This document shows, piece after piece, positions 1 to 13,711 of a stretch of 64,000 nt of DNA. Location of the stretch: contig OX485806.1 of NCBI GenBank assembly GCA_950295325.1, forward strand, positions 8,494,001 to 8,558,000, read 5' to 3'. Below the pieces are notes generated by a model that made no database searches, was not told the DNA's origin, and saw only the letters and a program-made list of their open reading frames with translations. Source of the DNA: Polytrichum commune (Eukaryota > Streptophyta > Polytrichopsida > Polytrichales > Polytrichaceae). The number at the start of each line of letters is the position of its first letter. Position 1 is the stretch's first letter. The position numbers and the translations under genes were made by a program.

Positions 1-3000
1 GTCAATTTACAAATGAATTGTCAAAATAGTTTGCCACTCATTTATTTTTATTTTTTTGAGACAGAAGGCCAACACCGCCAACGCCAAATGAATTGAAACA
101 AAAAGAAAACCGCGCCCATCACCGAGGGGAGGCGGGACACCGCCATTTGCCACTCATTCTCAATATCATCAATTTAGAGGTGTTCTCTCCCCTTTAAAGC
201 CTTCTGTCCCTTCAAATATTTAGCTTTTAGAGGGATGAGGCCCATCTATATAAGCAACTCATGTATCAATACCTCACAATCTTGACCAAATAGAATCTTA
301 GCTTCCACTACTTATATGTAAAGCTATGTGTATTGTAAAACTTAATCATGAACATGGTTTTCTTGAAAACATCACACGGCATACAAAAATGTCAAAGCTT
401 GAATTGGTCTTTGGAGGGAGCTTTTGCCAACTACACCTAGATGTATTTACAAAATGCTAGAAGCATGTGCAAGTGATAACGAGGGAAGAAGTCTTTTTAT
501 ATGGTGATTGTTATGTTCTTCATTGTTTCTTCAAGCACTCTTCGTAGCAATCAAAACACCAATAGTAAAAAGATATAGCATTGTGTAAATTCAAATAGCG
601 AGTGACACTAAATAACATATTTAGTGTAGTGTTGGCCAACTTTAAGTGTCTAGTTGGAATGGAAATAACATGGGTCCAAGACCATGGGTATTCCCCTCGT
701 GAGTCTTTCTAGAGACTTTTGAACAAAATAAAATAGATGCCTTACATCAAAAGCAACATAAAATGAAATATCCACTCACATGAGTTTCTTAGAAAAACAA
801 TCATTGTGGCCCACACAAATTTGAAACTAGAGATTTGGCATGAGTATAATCTTGGCCCACACTATTATTTAGTGTAATCTAGTTACCCAACACTCACTCA
901 TGATAACTCATACATCATCTTACATTACACTTAACACCCCAAAATATTATGTAATAAGCACATATTGATTATGAGAATGTCCACCACCTTAACATCATGC
1001 TCCCATGTTGCTTTTTGGATCACATACTAACAAACCTTAAACCCTCACAACTTTGAAAATTTGCGTATAGAATTCAAATAAGATGTCATGCTTTGGTGCA
1101 TTGGAACCCCATGTCATTTCTAGATGATAATGAAGTAGAACTTATTAGTATAATGATAGTACATGTTCTCATAACTTGAAGTGGCGGTTCGAGGATCATC
1201 CACCTTATATGTAATATCCTTCATTTCATCTCAAAACTAACAGAACATTATTCTAACTGTCACGTACTATTTGAAATTACATAATGCTATATCCATTTAC
1301 TGTACATCTCATATTTTACCCAAAAATGTGGACAGTAAAGAACTTTAACAATTTTACTTGATAAAAAATGTTATGTCAACAGTAAGAAGATATAGCACTC
1401 TGTAAATTCAAATAGCAAGTGACACTAAATATCATAGTTTGTGTAGCTAAGAAATACTCTTCACCAGCAAGAGCTTTCTTCACATTTTGAAGGGCTTGAG
1501 TTAGATGATGCATCCATACTCAATTCTACTCCATTGCAAATCTCAAATTCATATATTCACATTGACTTGATATTGGATCAATCACATCAAATTTTTAACA
1601 TTCAATCAATGGAATCTACCAAACATATGCTTGGAATTTTAGTCTTTTGTTTCAATACTTGATGAATTAATGGTTGAATCAACGTTGAATGATTTAATGA
1701 CTAAACACTGAAACAATCTTTAATTTCTTGGGATATGCAAAGAAAAAGAAATAATAACGCCTATATATAAATACTGGCATGAATGTGAGCCCGTTGGCCT
1801 TACACTGGTCATAGTGTTTAGTAATGCAATATAAGGTGTTATGCCTCCTTTGGGATGTGAGTGGGGTATGCAAACCCTAGAATGGAGCAAGCAAGGTTTG
1901 CATTCTAAGTCAAATGGTAATTCTGAAGTCAAATTGGTCTCTCGAATAATTAATAAAGAAATGGCATATTTGCTACACTAAATATGATATTGCATTTTAT
2001 GTCATTGTGGTAATGTTTTTTTAGTGACACTTTCTATTGAAAAATGTTCAAAAATATTGTCATCCCGACTTACTTTCAGTTCATCCAAATACCAATTATT
2101 TGAAACATACTTGGTACAATTCGCATCCTTACAATATACATGATGAAATATTGTCATAAACGACTGAAATTTGGATGAAAAATCACTTAGTAAGTGACCA
2201 TACTTTGCAACACTGTAAATCTATAACGCCCAAGTTTGTTTACAAGGTATGACGGATAATATTAGGTCAACATTTAGTGCTGGTGATACTACACTAGTGC
2301 GGTTTACAACGAGTATCGAGCAAGACAACTAGAATCGGTGACACTAAACAGCCTACTCATTAGTGCAGTACCTCTCCGACTTAATCCCGAAATTATCGAT
2401 CGATCCGTGATGTAGTTGCACGGATCACTCACTAACTTGCAAACGACATCCGATGGACTCGCCAAGCTGCTTCACAGTGTGGAATACTATAATGAAGCAG
2501 CTCGATAGGTATATATGTACCCCTGCATTTAATACATTAAAAGACAGATAATCTTGATAACAAGGCTTTCATGTAGATTCCAGCTGCCCGCCTGATGATC
2601 AGTCAGTGTAGTGTATATATGACCCATTTAATAAAAGGAGCAGACGGATCAATAATAAAAATTGGGCTAATACTCCCCATGAGGCTGCAACTGGCTAAAC
2701 CCATCATGTTTTTTGGCTTCATTTAGCACTCTTGACTTGAGGGAGAGCCAGGGTTGCTTTCTGTTCACACTCTGTGGTACTAGTTGCCATAGAAATCGAA
2801 GCATTGATACTATAAATGGGCCTCCACTGCCTCAGTTCCAAAAGTTCCTAGGCGAGGTCTTTTGGAAGCTCTCATGCATTCTAGTGGATGGGAAGAGATG
2901 GGATGCAAAAGTGATGGGAGCCAATCGTATGACATTGCAATTTCTCGTAGGACGGACTGTCACGATGGCGCTTGAAATGCCGTTGTCAAGGTGGATGACA

Positions 3001-3063
3001 ACTTGGATGCAACGGCAAAGTAAGAAGGACGTCCTTTGTCGTTCCTACTCTGCCTCTCTCTCG
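1..3063. other. AT-rich noncoding stretch
   Basis: No gene is supported here. Open frames are short, lack homology that I recognise, and have no paired splice sites. The stretch contains old repeat fragments, including short runs of the type CACTAAAT / ATTTAGTG. A 120-codon open frame at 2713-3075 begins at a non-ATG codon and resembles nothing I know. Confidence 0.6.
566..1450. repeat. Two copies of a ~65-bp dispersed repeat
   Basis: Positions about 566-640 and 1381-1450 share a segment reading roughly AAGATATAGCA, then TGTAAATTCAAATAG, then GTGACACTAAAT. A diverged third copy is visible near 18,027-18,100. In the first copy the tail forms a short inverted repeat (CACTAAATA/TATTTAGTG around three bases). 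This looks like the end of a short nonautonomous DNA transposon, but no terminal repeats or target duplications could be fixed. Confidence 0.45.
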
Positions 3064-3588
3064 CGTCCTGTTTGAAATCGGTTTCCTGGGTTTTAAAATC
3101 AACTTCTTTTTTATTTCATTAGCACAGGAAAAAATCGTCTTAGTATAGTAGAGGCGTTTGTTCTGGATTACGACCCCGTCGGCAATCTATAGGGTATCGG
3201 AATTTCAACAAGGCGGGGACTGGTTTTTGATCAGGCCCCGTCCTATTTGAAGTCGGCTTCCTGGGCTTTAAACTCGATTTTTTTTTCATTTCATCAGCAT
3301 GGATAAGAATTGTCTTAGTATAGTAGAGGCGCTTGTTCTTGATTAGGACCCCGTCGGCAATCTACATGGTACCAGAGTTTCGACAAGGCGGGGACTGGTT
3401 TTTTATTAGACCCCGTCCTATTTGAAGTCGGCTTCCTGGGCTTTAAACTCAACTCTTTTTTTTCATTTCATCAGCACGGGAAAGAGTTGTCTTAGTATAG
3501 TAGAGGCGCTTGTTCTTGATTAGGACCCCGTCGGCAATCTACAGGGTACCGGGGTTTCGACAAGGCGGGGATTGATTTTTTATCAGGT
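3064..3588. repeat. Three tandem 175-bp units
   Basis: Three consecutive copies start at 3064, 3239 and 3414. Each contains TTTGAAGTCGGCTTCCTGGG, a T-rich run, CTTAGTATAGTAGAGGCG, CCCCGTCGGCAATCTA and CGACAAGGCGGGGA. The second and third copies are closer to each other than to the first. No coding capacity is shared between copies. Confidence 0.85.
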
Positions 3589-6500
3589 CGGAACTAATAA
3601 TGCCATGACACATGTTTTGGTTTTGAGTGCTGAAGTGAGGAGGAATGAGCGGTTATGGCAGACTCTAGGTATTGATAATATGTTAACCCTTAAACGACAA
3701 TGCAAGCCCCACGGGCTTGGTATTATTTTGGGAGAATCTTGTTCAAAACTTCTACTCCATTGCACCAAATGGGGTTTTTAGAATGCCAAATTGAGCACTT
3801 TAGCAAGATCTATACTTCTTTAGAATAGAGCCTATGTAAATTAATTGGTTAGTCATGCTTAAAATGAATTTTAAAACAAATTTTGGGTGTGGTATCGGGA
3901 AAGCATATGTCCTTTAAGAGTTAAGGCCAACTTTTGGCTTCAAAAATTTGTAGTAATTTTGATATAAGGAATAAATCTACCCAAAATAAATTGCAATCCT
4001 TCTGGCAAAATTTACACCGCCTTGCATAGAATCTCTTAAGTGATTGGTTATGGGCGCCTCACCTCCTAGTATAGCAACTGCATATATGGTGCTGTGTATG
4101 TGAACAAGGCGAGAGCATTTTCGTTGAAACCAGGTTAGAGCTTTCACCAGGTGATGCCTAAACTCCTACTGCGGAATTCCAGGTTGGCCTTGCAATTCCG
4201 GGGTAAGTGAAAGTTATAAGGATTATAAAAGCGGCTTCACCGGTTCCAAAACTGGTTCGTTCAGCTGGTGCCAACTTGATCGAGATTTCAAATATGTTAC
4301 AGTGGCTCAGAGAACTCGCGAAATGTGATTCTTGAGTCCATTTTGAGGCCTTCGAAACCGACTTTACATGTGACATACAGTACCTATCTAGAGGCCAGGT
4401 GGATGGGTCTTAAATGGTTACTTCTTCTTCTTTTGTTCTTCTTTTGTTCTTCTTTTTTCCCCCCGACAACCCCACTTCTCCTATGATCTGAAACACAAGA
4501 TTAGTACGAGATGGTTAACAACAGTTTAATTATCCACACTATCATATCACGTATGTGGTAACCAAAGTGCACGTGATATAAAGGAGGTTTGTAGTGTTAA
4601 CATGGATGCACGATAAAAGAGAGTTAGTGTAGCGTGTGACATCATGGAATAACACAAATTCAACGTTGCAATAATGACAACGATGAGAACATGATGCTTG
4701 TGAGCATGTGGTTTGAATTCTTTGGTGGGTTCTTTTAATGTGACGACCTGTGATATATGGAAGAGAAATGTGATAACAAGGAGGGAGATTTAAACTGAGC
4801 ACATATGTTCCCTAAGAGATGGAGTGACATTACGGAGTGGAGGGTGTATATATATATATATATGGAAAAATTCACACTGCAGATAGTAAAGTCCCATCCC
4901 ATTACATATCAAGATTCAATCTTAAGAGTGGTTGAGATGACCCATGATCATTCTTGCATATATGATCAAAGTTTCTTCTATTAAGTTCACTTCCCTTGTG
5001 TAAGCGGCCCAAACCATGTTACGGGCAAGTCATAAGTTGGAACAAACGACAACAAAATTTGTACAGGGAAGGGTTAATATTGTAGACGTTTTATAATGCT
5101 AATTGAGTTCCATAAGTATGCAAGTATTTCATGCCATTGTTACGTGTTTTAAGATTAGCATATTCTAGTTAGATGCACTTTCTATTTTGTGGCACACCAA
5201 TTAGTGTCACACTGCATATGATTAGTGTAGTCATGGTGATGCATTGTTTAGTGAAACATACCAACTTACTTGTAAATCCCATCATTGTCACTAAGTCCTT
5301 GCGTGCTACTAGTGTATTGGCAAGATGTTTGCAACCCTATTGGTAAGCCAGGTTGTTTAGCACACTGATGTAATCCCCGTCTTAGGGCCACCTCACACAC
5401 GAGACTGAGAGCCCGTGACCATTACACTTCAAGCACTCTCGTTGGTGGAAAAGGCGGAGCCGGTCCAAGTTCGCTACTTCACACTACACTTGTGGGACCA
5501 ACGGAGTATGTGAATGCAAGATGGATGTAAAGTCTACATGGATTCCTACATGGCATCGAATAGATCATGTTTCATGATCACTTGGACTATTTTCAAAAAC
5601 CATCTCTCGGAGGTAGGTCTAACACAATACTAGGAGACCATGGCAGTCTGAATGCTCAAAATTGTTGATTTATTTTATTTTATCGCTCCCTTGGCCAAAG
5701 GGAGTTGTTGCATACTAGCCACAACATTGTTCAGTTTATGAGTTGTGTTCATGGGTCGAACGGTAGATTCGAGAATAAAGACTTTGGATGTTGGAATCCC
5801 ATTGCTTCGGATTGAACCTAAAGTTAGGGCAATTGAACACAACTCATCAACAAAATAATGTTACGGCTACACAAAACATATGATTTAACGATTCAATGAT
5901 TTGGTGATTTACTCACCAACCCCCATCAATTGCCTTGCAATAATTAGCAAGCAACTGAAGAGGATGACAATGTGGCACTTGGTGCTCCACAATGAGTCAT
6001 GAAAACCACTATAATTAACATGGCAAACACTTTCAATGCCACAATAAGCAAATGTTAGTGCAGTCATTTCATTCACTCATCAAAAATATATTGGAATGCC
6101 ATGTGGCATACCATGTTGGTTTGACAATGAGAACTACATTGGATAGTCCTAAAACTGTGGGCCACAATAATTTTCTAGAGCCCACGCCAATTCTCCTAAT
6201 GAGAATTCACGTGGGTCATGTTAACTTTCAACCCGTTCTACATTTCTAATAGAAAGTTAGTGTGGGCCACATTGATTGTTTTTTTTGAATTCATGTAGTT
6301 GACTATTTAATTGTGTGTTATTATTATCCTATAACTAATATTCAATGTCTTGGTCGGAAGCCTTCAAAGACTTAGGGGAAAACCCATGGTCTTGGATGCA
6401 TGTTAGTTCCACCTTGACTAGAAAATTAGTGTAACCCATGCTAATTATTTCCATGCTAAATTTCCACACACACTAATAAGATTGTTTAGTGTAGCTTCAA

Positions 6501-9170
6501 AGACCATGATTTGGATGTATTGCATGTAGGCCCACTCACTCATTATTCAGGTGTCACCCACTTAAATGCGAGAAGCATTGGCACATGTCCATAACAAGAG
6601 GCCTATTTTTATCACCGGCATTTATTTTTATGATATTGTCACTTGGCATATATTCACATTGGTCAAGGCCATCATCAATCTTTTGTGAAATTATTCTTTT
6701 GTCACTCTAAGTGAAGTACCATGCAACTTTATAGATTGGAGATGCCCACTACACCCGTCACGCGAGGAGAGAGGGAATTATCGCATATGAGCGTACCTCT
6801 CATTTATGCAACACAAGAACCCTAAATTAGTATGCAATCTATATGTTATTATTTTGACACTTAAATTATTTTTCAAAAATCACGAATCACTCTAGTCCAA
6901 AGAAAATAAAAGAAAAAACTATGTTAGAGTTCTTTTTTTAACATGACATGCGATGGTTATTCACCTCCCCCCTCTCATGTCTACATGAGCATGAGAGGTC
7001 TAGTCCAAGTCATTTGAAATGAATGGCCAACAAATCTATAGGTGATCAAGTTTTGATGGCTGAGAGGTATTATCATATGCGATAATTCCCTCTTTCCATA
7101 ATTTGATGTTGAAAATACTTGTCCACCTTCTATGGTAAAATCAACTCTTCACAAATAAAGGGTGGAAATGCACCTTCTTTACAATTGTGTGGAGGTAATT
7201 TCATGGATAAGAATCATCTTCAGTGAACAAGGAGAGTTGGCTACTGCACGAAATAGTCTTATTATTATGGGCCACAATAATTTTCTAGAGCAAATATTGT
7301 ACATGTTCGGATTCAAGTAATGTACACAAGCCCAAGTCCCTTGGTAGTTCCTCATACATATATCTATGAATTGTGGTTTTTAGGTGAGGCCGCTTTCTGA
7401 TATAATATAGAAAAAAATGTTTTTAAACAACTTTGTATGACATTCCGAGACCCATACTAAACCTCTTGAGCCTTTAAGGTTAAGGTATGTGAACCTAAAG
7501 TGGACAATGCCAACAATCAAGTATTGTATATATGTAGGGATTTGAGCATAATAACAAAAATGCACATTGAGCACATAAGCAAATCTAAACGAGGAACATA
7601 AGAATCAAGCTGAATGTTTTTAACATCAAAGTGAATATCTTTTCAATTCTAGTAGTGGTGCTCATATAGCTTCTTAAATGGTTTCCTTTCATATTTGCAC
7701 ATTTCATGCTTGTATATGTACTTTTATGCTGGAAGCCATGATTTGAGGCCACTAAAATATATGAGGTAAAGGTAAATACACCTATTATATACACTTTCAG
7801 CATTCAACATACGTACACATGTTAGCAAATCCAAACAAAGACTAAATATGCTGGTTGAACTGAAGTTACTTTAGAGATCAAGATAAACTAGCATAAAATT
7901 TAATGTGATTCTCCAAAATCTCAAACCGAAAGTCATGGATGACCTTTAACAATCTTTTGGCGGGATATCTACAATTCATGCTTGGATATGACCTAGAAGT
8001 TAGAATCTGGAGAGTCAAGACAAAAACACAATGTATTACATACTATTTAATTTATTGCGGCATTGAAATCGGTGTGCCATATCAATTAAAGTGGTCTTTA
8101 TGACTTGTCATGTAGCATCAAGTGTCATGATGTGAAAACCTCTTTAGTTACCACCCAATGATTGGCAAAACAATAATTATAGTGATTCAATGTGGACTGC
8201 CTAAAATATGATGTTTAATATACTTATCAAGTCACAAATTATGATAGGTGCACTCACATTACATACTTCATATTTCAGTCTTGGGGGGGGGGGGGTAATG
8301 TGATCAAAACTTGCCCCTATAAGAATGTGATTAATTTTATCATGATTAAGCTTGTTAGACGAATATGAGGTCCTTGACCTCAATCTAGGGGTTAGTTTCT
8401 CTAGAAATACGAATCCTGGGATCTACATAGTACTAAGCATTTTCACCCTCCCCCCTCAATACTCACTTGTGAATGGGTGAATGTTCATAATACATACCAA
8501 AGGGGAGGGTGAACTTGGGGAGGGAAAAGTGAAGACGCTGATTACTTTTGTAGAACATGGGGATTTCTATTTTTTTGACAAATTGACCCCCTAGACCCTA
8601 AACCCTATAAGCCAAAAAGCATGAATTAATCTACTGAGCTTAATTTGGGATGGATGAATCATCCACCAACTCATTGGGGGGCATGTTTTTACTATTACCA
8701 CTTGGAATGTGTTGTGAGCCAAGTTCACCCACATGCCTTTCAACCAATTTATTTTATGTTATACTTAACAATGAAACGTGGCTTTAAATAAAGTACATCC
8801 CAAACCCAAGGAAAGCCAACTCCCATTGTCCGTCACGATAATTTGTCAAGTGTCAAGCAAACCCATGAAGAGGGGAACATGAGGAACAATGTTGATATTG
8901 GACAAAGTTTTTGCAAGTTTTCGACACTTGACATGCAAGAACTTGCAGAAAAAAGATGCATGTTAATCGACACACACAATTTAGAATTTGACATGTAGTG
9001 TGACTTGTGAAAAGAAAAACCAATTGACACATCAATGGACAAGTTAGAAAATGAAATGACATGTACTACTAGGCATGTGACATTGAGGTGACATTTTTAG
9101 AAGAAGAGAATGTAGATGGGAATTGACTTTGGATTTGATGACGACGAACATCAAATGAGATTTGTCAAAC
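3589..9170. other. AT-rich stretch without supported genes
   Basis: I see no gene. There is a CTT-rich tract near 4420-4460, a short TA microsatellite at about 4849-4862 and a run of 13 G at 8283-8295. Short fragments containing TTAGTGTAG recur (for example near 5225 and 6490) and suggest buried remnants of small transposons. Confidence 0.5.
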
Positions 9171-10673
9171 ATACACACTTGCCCGGGAATGAAGAATACG
9201 AACTGAAGAGTTGAGGAGTCCTACCGATCCTGATGAACTTCAAAACCAGCTTATAAGCATCATCGTTCATCATACCCAGAGCGTGTCGAGAATAGCAAAC
9301 TTACCGCAATCCCGGCGCAGTTCGAACCACCGAGCAGTATAGCACCTGAGCCAATGATAAAGAAGTCAGCATTAAACGAATTTTATAGTTGAATGGCAGA
9401 CAGCGATGTCAGCAGGAAATCGGCAGGCAGCACCTGAAAATGGCAAGGCTGCCGCGAATGGCGACGTTTTTCATCTCAGAATAGGGGGAGCATGCGGGTG
9501 GGGGGAGGGAGGTAGCGAGCAACAGAGCGAGACAGAGAACGAGCTTGGCGAGATCACGCGCTCTGCAACAGTCCACCTGGAAAGTCAGAATCGCACGATC
9601 GGGAGCCTCCGAAGTCTGGGGCTCAGGCTGGGCGAGCTCCCCGTTGCCTGGAGCCTCCTGATCGAGACGATCATTACATTAGGACCCAATGTTGGTGAGG
9701 ATCATTGTCACGGAGCTGGGAGATCAGTTTCAGGGGGCCACGGCGACCTGTGTGTAACCACTGGCCGTCTACACACCTGTCGAGAGAGCTTGATCATCGA
9801 CTCTTGGACTGGTCAGACTTACACTCGACAGACAATATAAGCTTTTTGAGTCCGACAGATTTTGTGAGAAAAAAAAATTGATCACCCTATTGATCGCCGT
9901 CTCAAGTTAAGAAGATTGCAGGTTGCTGCAACTTGGAGGGAGTAGCTAGGGGTGTCGCTGAGCAGTAAACAGTAGCGATTTGCGCATTGATCTCTTCAGG
10001 TAAATTGGCTATCAACAAATTCATCATGTCACTCATGTGTAATGTGATCAAGAGAATTGGATGTAGAATAGTTGTTTCTAATTTCTGATCTACTGCTTCT
10101 ACTGAATACTGCAACAATGCTTGGAAAGTGAGCATTGAAGGGAGAAGAGGGCATTGAGAGGAATCCATTGATTGATCTACCAGTTCCAGTTTCGAATGTC
10201 GACTTTCTTACAGCCCTTTAGAAGCAGTTTCTGTAAGGCAGGGGGAGATCATCATCCACACCCCGGCCTTGGCCTTGGTGTTTGTGTTACTTTGAAGAGA
10301 ATTTATACAAATTATTCCTAGAATTTGTTGCATGAAAGAAGCTCCAAAATATTGTCTCTTGGAGATGTCTTTGCCGCTCCAAACTAGTCTGTAAATAGGC
10401 GCTGATCCCTTGCTGGTGCTACAGATAATTGTCACTTTGGGATCGCGCCTTCGAAGGGGGAAGTTCGCGGTTGAATGATGCAGTAATTGCGTTTCATATT
10501 AATTAGGTGCAGATCGATCCTTCACGTGATTGAAGATAATTGGTGCCAGAGGTTACAGGTGCACGGATTAGTACAGGAGTTAGTTCAGACAATTGAAAAA
10601 TCACTTTCAACGCGATTTTAGTTGCGTTTGGCGGAATTGATCCAGTAATCTACTGAAGACATTCAGGTTCAAA
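9171..10673. other. Upstream region of the pectin methylesterase gene
   Basis: Base composition becomes more GC-rich toward the gene. A 144-codon open frame at 9406-9840 has no recognisable domain and low-complexity composition, so I do not call it a gene. The 5' UTR and promoter of the downstream gene should lie at the right-hand end of this stretch. I could not fix a TATA box or transcription start. Confidence 0.4.
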
Positions 10674-13449
10674 ATGGGGTACGACAATGAAGATGAGCGT
10701 GCAGCATACGCAGGGGAGGAGCCCAATCAAAAGTCCAGAAGGAAATTGTACCTCGTTGTACTTCTCTCTGTGGCACTAATTGCCATTGTACTCGCTGTTG
10801 CCATTCCAGTTGGGATCACGTTGCATAAGCAGAGCCAGTCGAACAACTCACAGCCAACTGGGTCTGCTGCCATCAATGCAGCATGCCAAGCAACCTCCTA
10901 CCCAGCCTCATGCAACCAGACTCTTTCAGGATCAAGTCCTCAAGGATACTCGAAGATGTCTCTTACAGCTGCCCAATCTGGGCTTAACCAAACCAAGCAG
11001 TCTGTGATCGACGCAGCCCTATCGAACCCTAACATTTCTGCGGGGTTGGACGTCTGCCTCGAGTGTTTGGATAGCTCGTTTGACCAGCTGAACTTGGTGC
11101 TCGTTGCGTTGGAATCTGGGAACACCACTGCTCTGAAGAGTACCCTTGCTGACATCATGTGTCAGCTTTCGGCTGCCATGACGTACCACACCACCTGCCT
11201 GGACACGTTAAATGAACTTAGGTTCGATAACGGAACAGTGTTCGCAGTCGGCGACACGACAAACGAGTATCTCAGCAACGCCCTCGCTCTCGTGAAAGCG
11301 TTCATCACGTACGGTGGAGACCTTCTGTCGTGGGCGTCCTCGGCTGCTTCTGATTTGAACAGCCTTCTTCCTGGCAACAGGAGACGCCTCTTGGGTAAAG
11401 GGTTTACTTTCCTTTCTAGACTTATAGCTCCTTATTTTCCCTTAAGTTATTATGTGAGCACCTGCAACATGTGTAGAAATTAAGAGAGTAATCCAATGAC
11501 ACCATAAGAAGAGTTCATGAAACTCTTGGACATCCAAAAGTTGATGTTTTGAGAATTTATTAATAGCAATTTTACTTCTTAGTTCCATCCAGACCTCTTA
11601 GTTCTGCAGAATTTTCTAAGGAATTAACATAAGAAATACTATCTTGTAATACTATCTTGTTCTAACGTTTTGAATCCCGCTTTTAATTGAGTACTTGAGA
11701 TTCTGACCCCTGCCTGTACTTATTATGCAGAAGCTGCCACCCCGGACGAAGATGTTATGGACGAAGGTTTCCCTGCCTGGATGGATGCGGAGCACCGGAG
11801 ACACTTGATGTCGAGCCCTACGTACAATGTGAAAGTGGCCAAGGATGGTAGTGGAAATTACAAGACGGTGCAGGCGGCTGTTGACAATGCACCCCACCAT
11901 AGCTATAAGCGGTACGTGATCTACATCGCTCCTGGCACCTACGTGGAGCAGGTGGCCGTTCCGTCGAGTTTGTGGAACCTGATGCTGATTGGCGATAGCG
12001 CCTCCAGCACGGTCATCACCAATGACAAGAGCGTCGGGCTCACCAAAAACATGACCACCTTCCGCTCCGGAACTTTGAGTGAGTTCGAAATGACAAGCCT
12101 TGATACCTTCGTTTCGATGGTTGATTCTGGTTGCAAAATGTCATGCCTGCATGTCCATTAATTCGTTCAAATTTGTGGTGCATCCTTGGAGGTAGTGTTT
12201 GAATTCGAATGAAGGGCTGTAACCTAGTCTCGTTCACGAAGAAGGGCCAAATTCAATTTTAGCACCTATTGGCATGCCAAATATGCCAAAATGAGTTTGA
12301 CCCTCTCAATGAATGGTTTCCTTCGTTCACGAAGACCACTAGATTAGTAGGTTAATCTACTTCGTTCTGATAAATTTTTAGGGTCTGGATGTTTCCCTTG
12401 TTGTAGGAAAATGCTTCTAATTAATGAGTTCTAAGAATATCCCCATTCGACAGTAAAACCATTTTCAGACAGAAATAGCACTAATGCATTCCTCTCAATG
12501 CTATACCTCTTTCCAAGCATGGTGCTGCATTAGAAGCGATAGAGCTAATGTAGATATTCTGGATCTTGGAAAGAGGCGGATTCATGAGGATCTCTTTTCA
12601 AGCATTTTGCTTAGAAATAAACATTGTAGAAGAGAGAAATGTTGCTATTCAGGGATCTTGGTTGTATTTTCAAAACAATGAACCTGCTGGTTAAGAACTT
12701 GAAAGAGGCTGATTGTCTTCGTTTTGTTGTCAAAAACAGTTGTTGGCGGCCCTGGCTTTATCGCACAGGGTCTCAGCTTCGTGAACACGGCTGGGTCATA
12801 CGGCAACCAAGCGGTGGCGGTGCGTGGGAGCGCTGATAAGATCGCCTTCTATCAGTGCAACCTCGACAGTTGGCAAGACACACTCTACGCACACACGTTC
12901 CGACAGTTCTACCGCGATTGCATGATCCTGGGTACCGTGGATTTCATCTTCGGGAACTCGCAGGCCGTCTTCCAGAACTGCCAAATCGTAGCTAAGAAGA
13001 CCACTCTGGTTGGCCAGCAGAACACGTACACCGCACAGGGCAAGACAGACATACACCAAACCACCGGGCTGTCGTTCCAAGCCTGCTCCTTCGAAGGCAC
13101 CACCGCCCTGCTCCAGGCGCAAACCACACCAGAGAGCAACAACCAGTACAAGACTTACCTCGGCCGCCCATGGAAACCATATTCCACTGCCGTCCTGCTG
13201 CGCAACACCCTTGGAGGCCACATCGATCCCGCGGGCTGGCTCAACTGGAACCTTTCCAGCTACGGATTGTACACCTCGTACTTCGCTGAATATCAAAGCT
13301 CGGGACCGGGTGCGCGGACGAACCAGCGAGTGTCGTGGTCACACCAAATCACCAAAGCGACCGATGCGGATAAGTGGCAAGCGGAGCAATTCATCCAAGT
13401 TGGCTCGTGGTTGCCCAGCATTATCCCCTCAGACACCTCCAACTTTTGA
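10674..13449 (+). CDS. Type-I pectin methylesterase with PMEI pro-region, three exons
   Basis: Exons 10674-11394, 11731-12078 and 12740-13449 join in frame to 592 residues. Introns are GT-AG, both phase 1 (donors GTAAAG and GTGAGT; acceptors ATGCAG and AACAG). The protein starts with a short acidic tail and one membrane anchor (about residues 25-48), then a PMEI domain with its conserved cysteines (about 65-220). A basic RRRLL processing motif near 236-240 precedes the catalytic domain. Conserved active-site residues are present: Q380 (NQAVAVR), Q402 and D403 (WQDTLYAH), D424 (GTVDFIFG), R499 and W501 (LGRPW). Known role of the family: demethylesterification of homogalacturonan in the cell wall after removal of the PMEI part in the secretory pathway. 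One small departure is Asn before Q380, where most members have His. The length is normal and no frame damage is seen. Function is confident; the paralogue is not. Confidence 0.95.
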
Positions 13450-13705
13450 TGGGTAAAAACAATTTTTTTGTCATGATCCCCAAGTCATCATTATCATCAT
13501 CATCTCTCTCTCGAGAACTCATCTCCCTTTTTATGGACTGAATTCCCGGGTGAATCAGCTGCGACATCAACTAAGTATCTTGTAACCGGGAGGGTTTTTG
13601 TATCCCAGGGTATAGAGTCTTCGAGGGGAAATGTTCTTGGGGTGTGAATTCTTTGCAACCCGAGCTGGGGTGCACCAATATTTGGGTACTATTGATTTTC
13701 TATAG

Positions 13706-13711
13706 AATAAA
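13706..13711 (+). terminator. Poly(A) signal AATAAA of the pectin methylesterase gene
   Basis: A canonical AATAAA lies about 260 bp after the stop codon, within the expected distance for a plant 3' UTR. The intervening sequence has CT- and CAT-rich runs and no open frame. Confidence 0.55.

Noticed and set aside
9406-9840. 144-codon open frame upstream of the pectin methylesterase
   Set aside because: No domain, no convincing splice or start context, and composition like its noncoding flank.
12796-13296. 166-codon minus-strand frame opposite pectin methylesterase exon 3
   Set aside because: It is the shadow of a GC-rich coding exon with clear family motifs on the plus strand.
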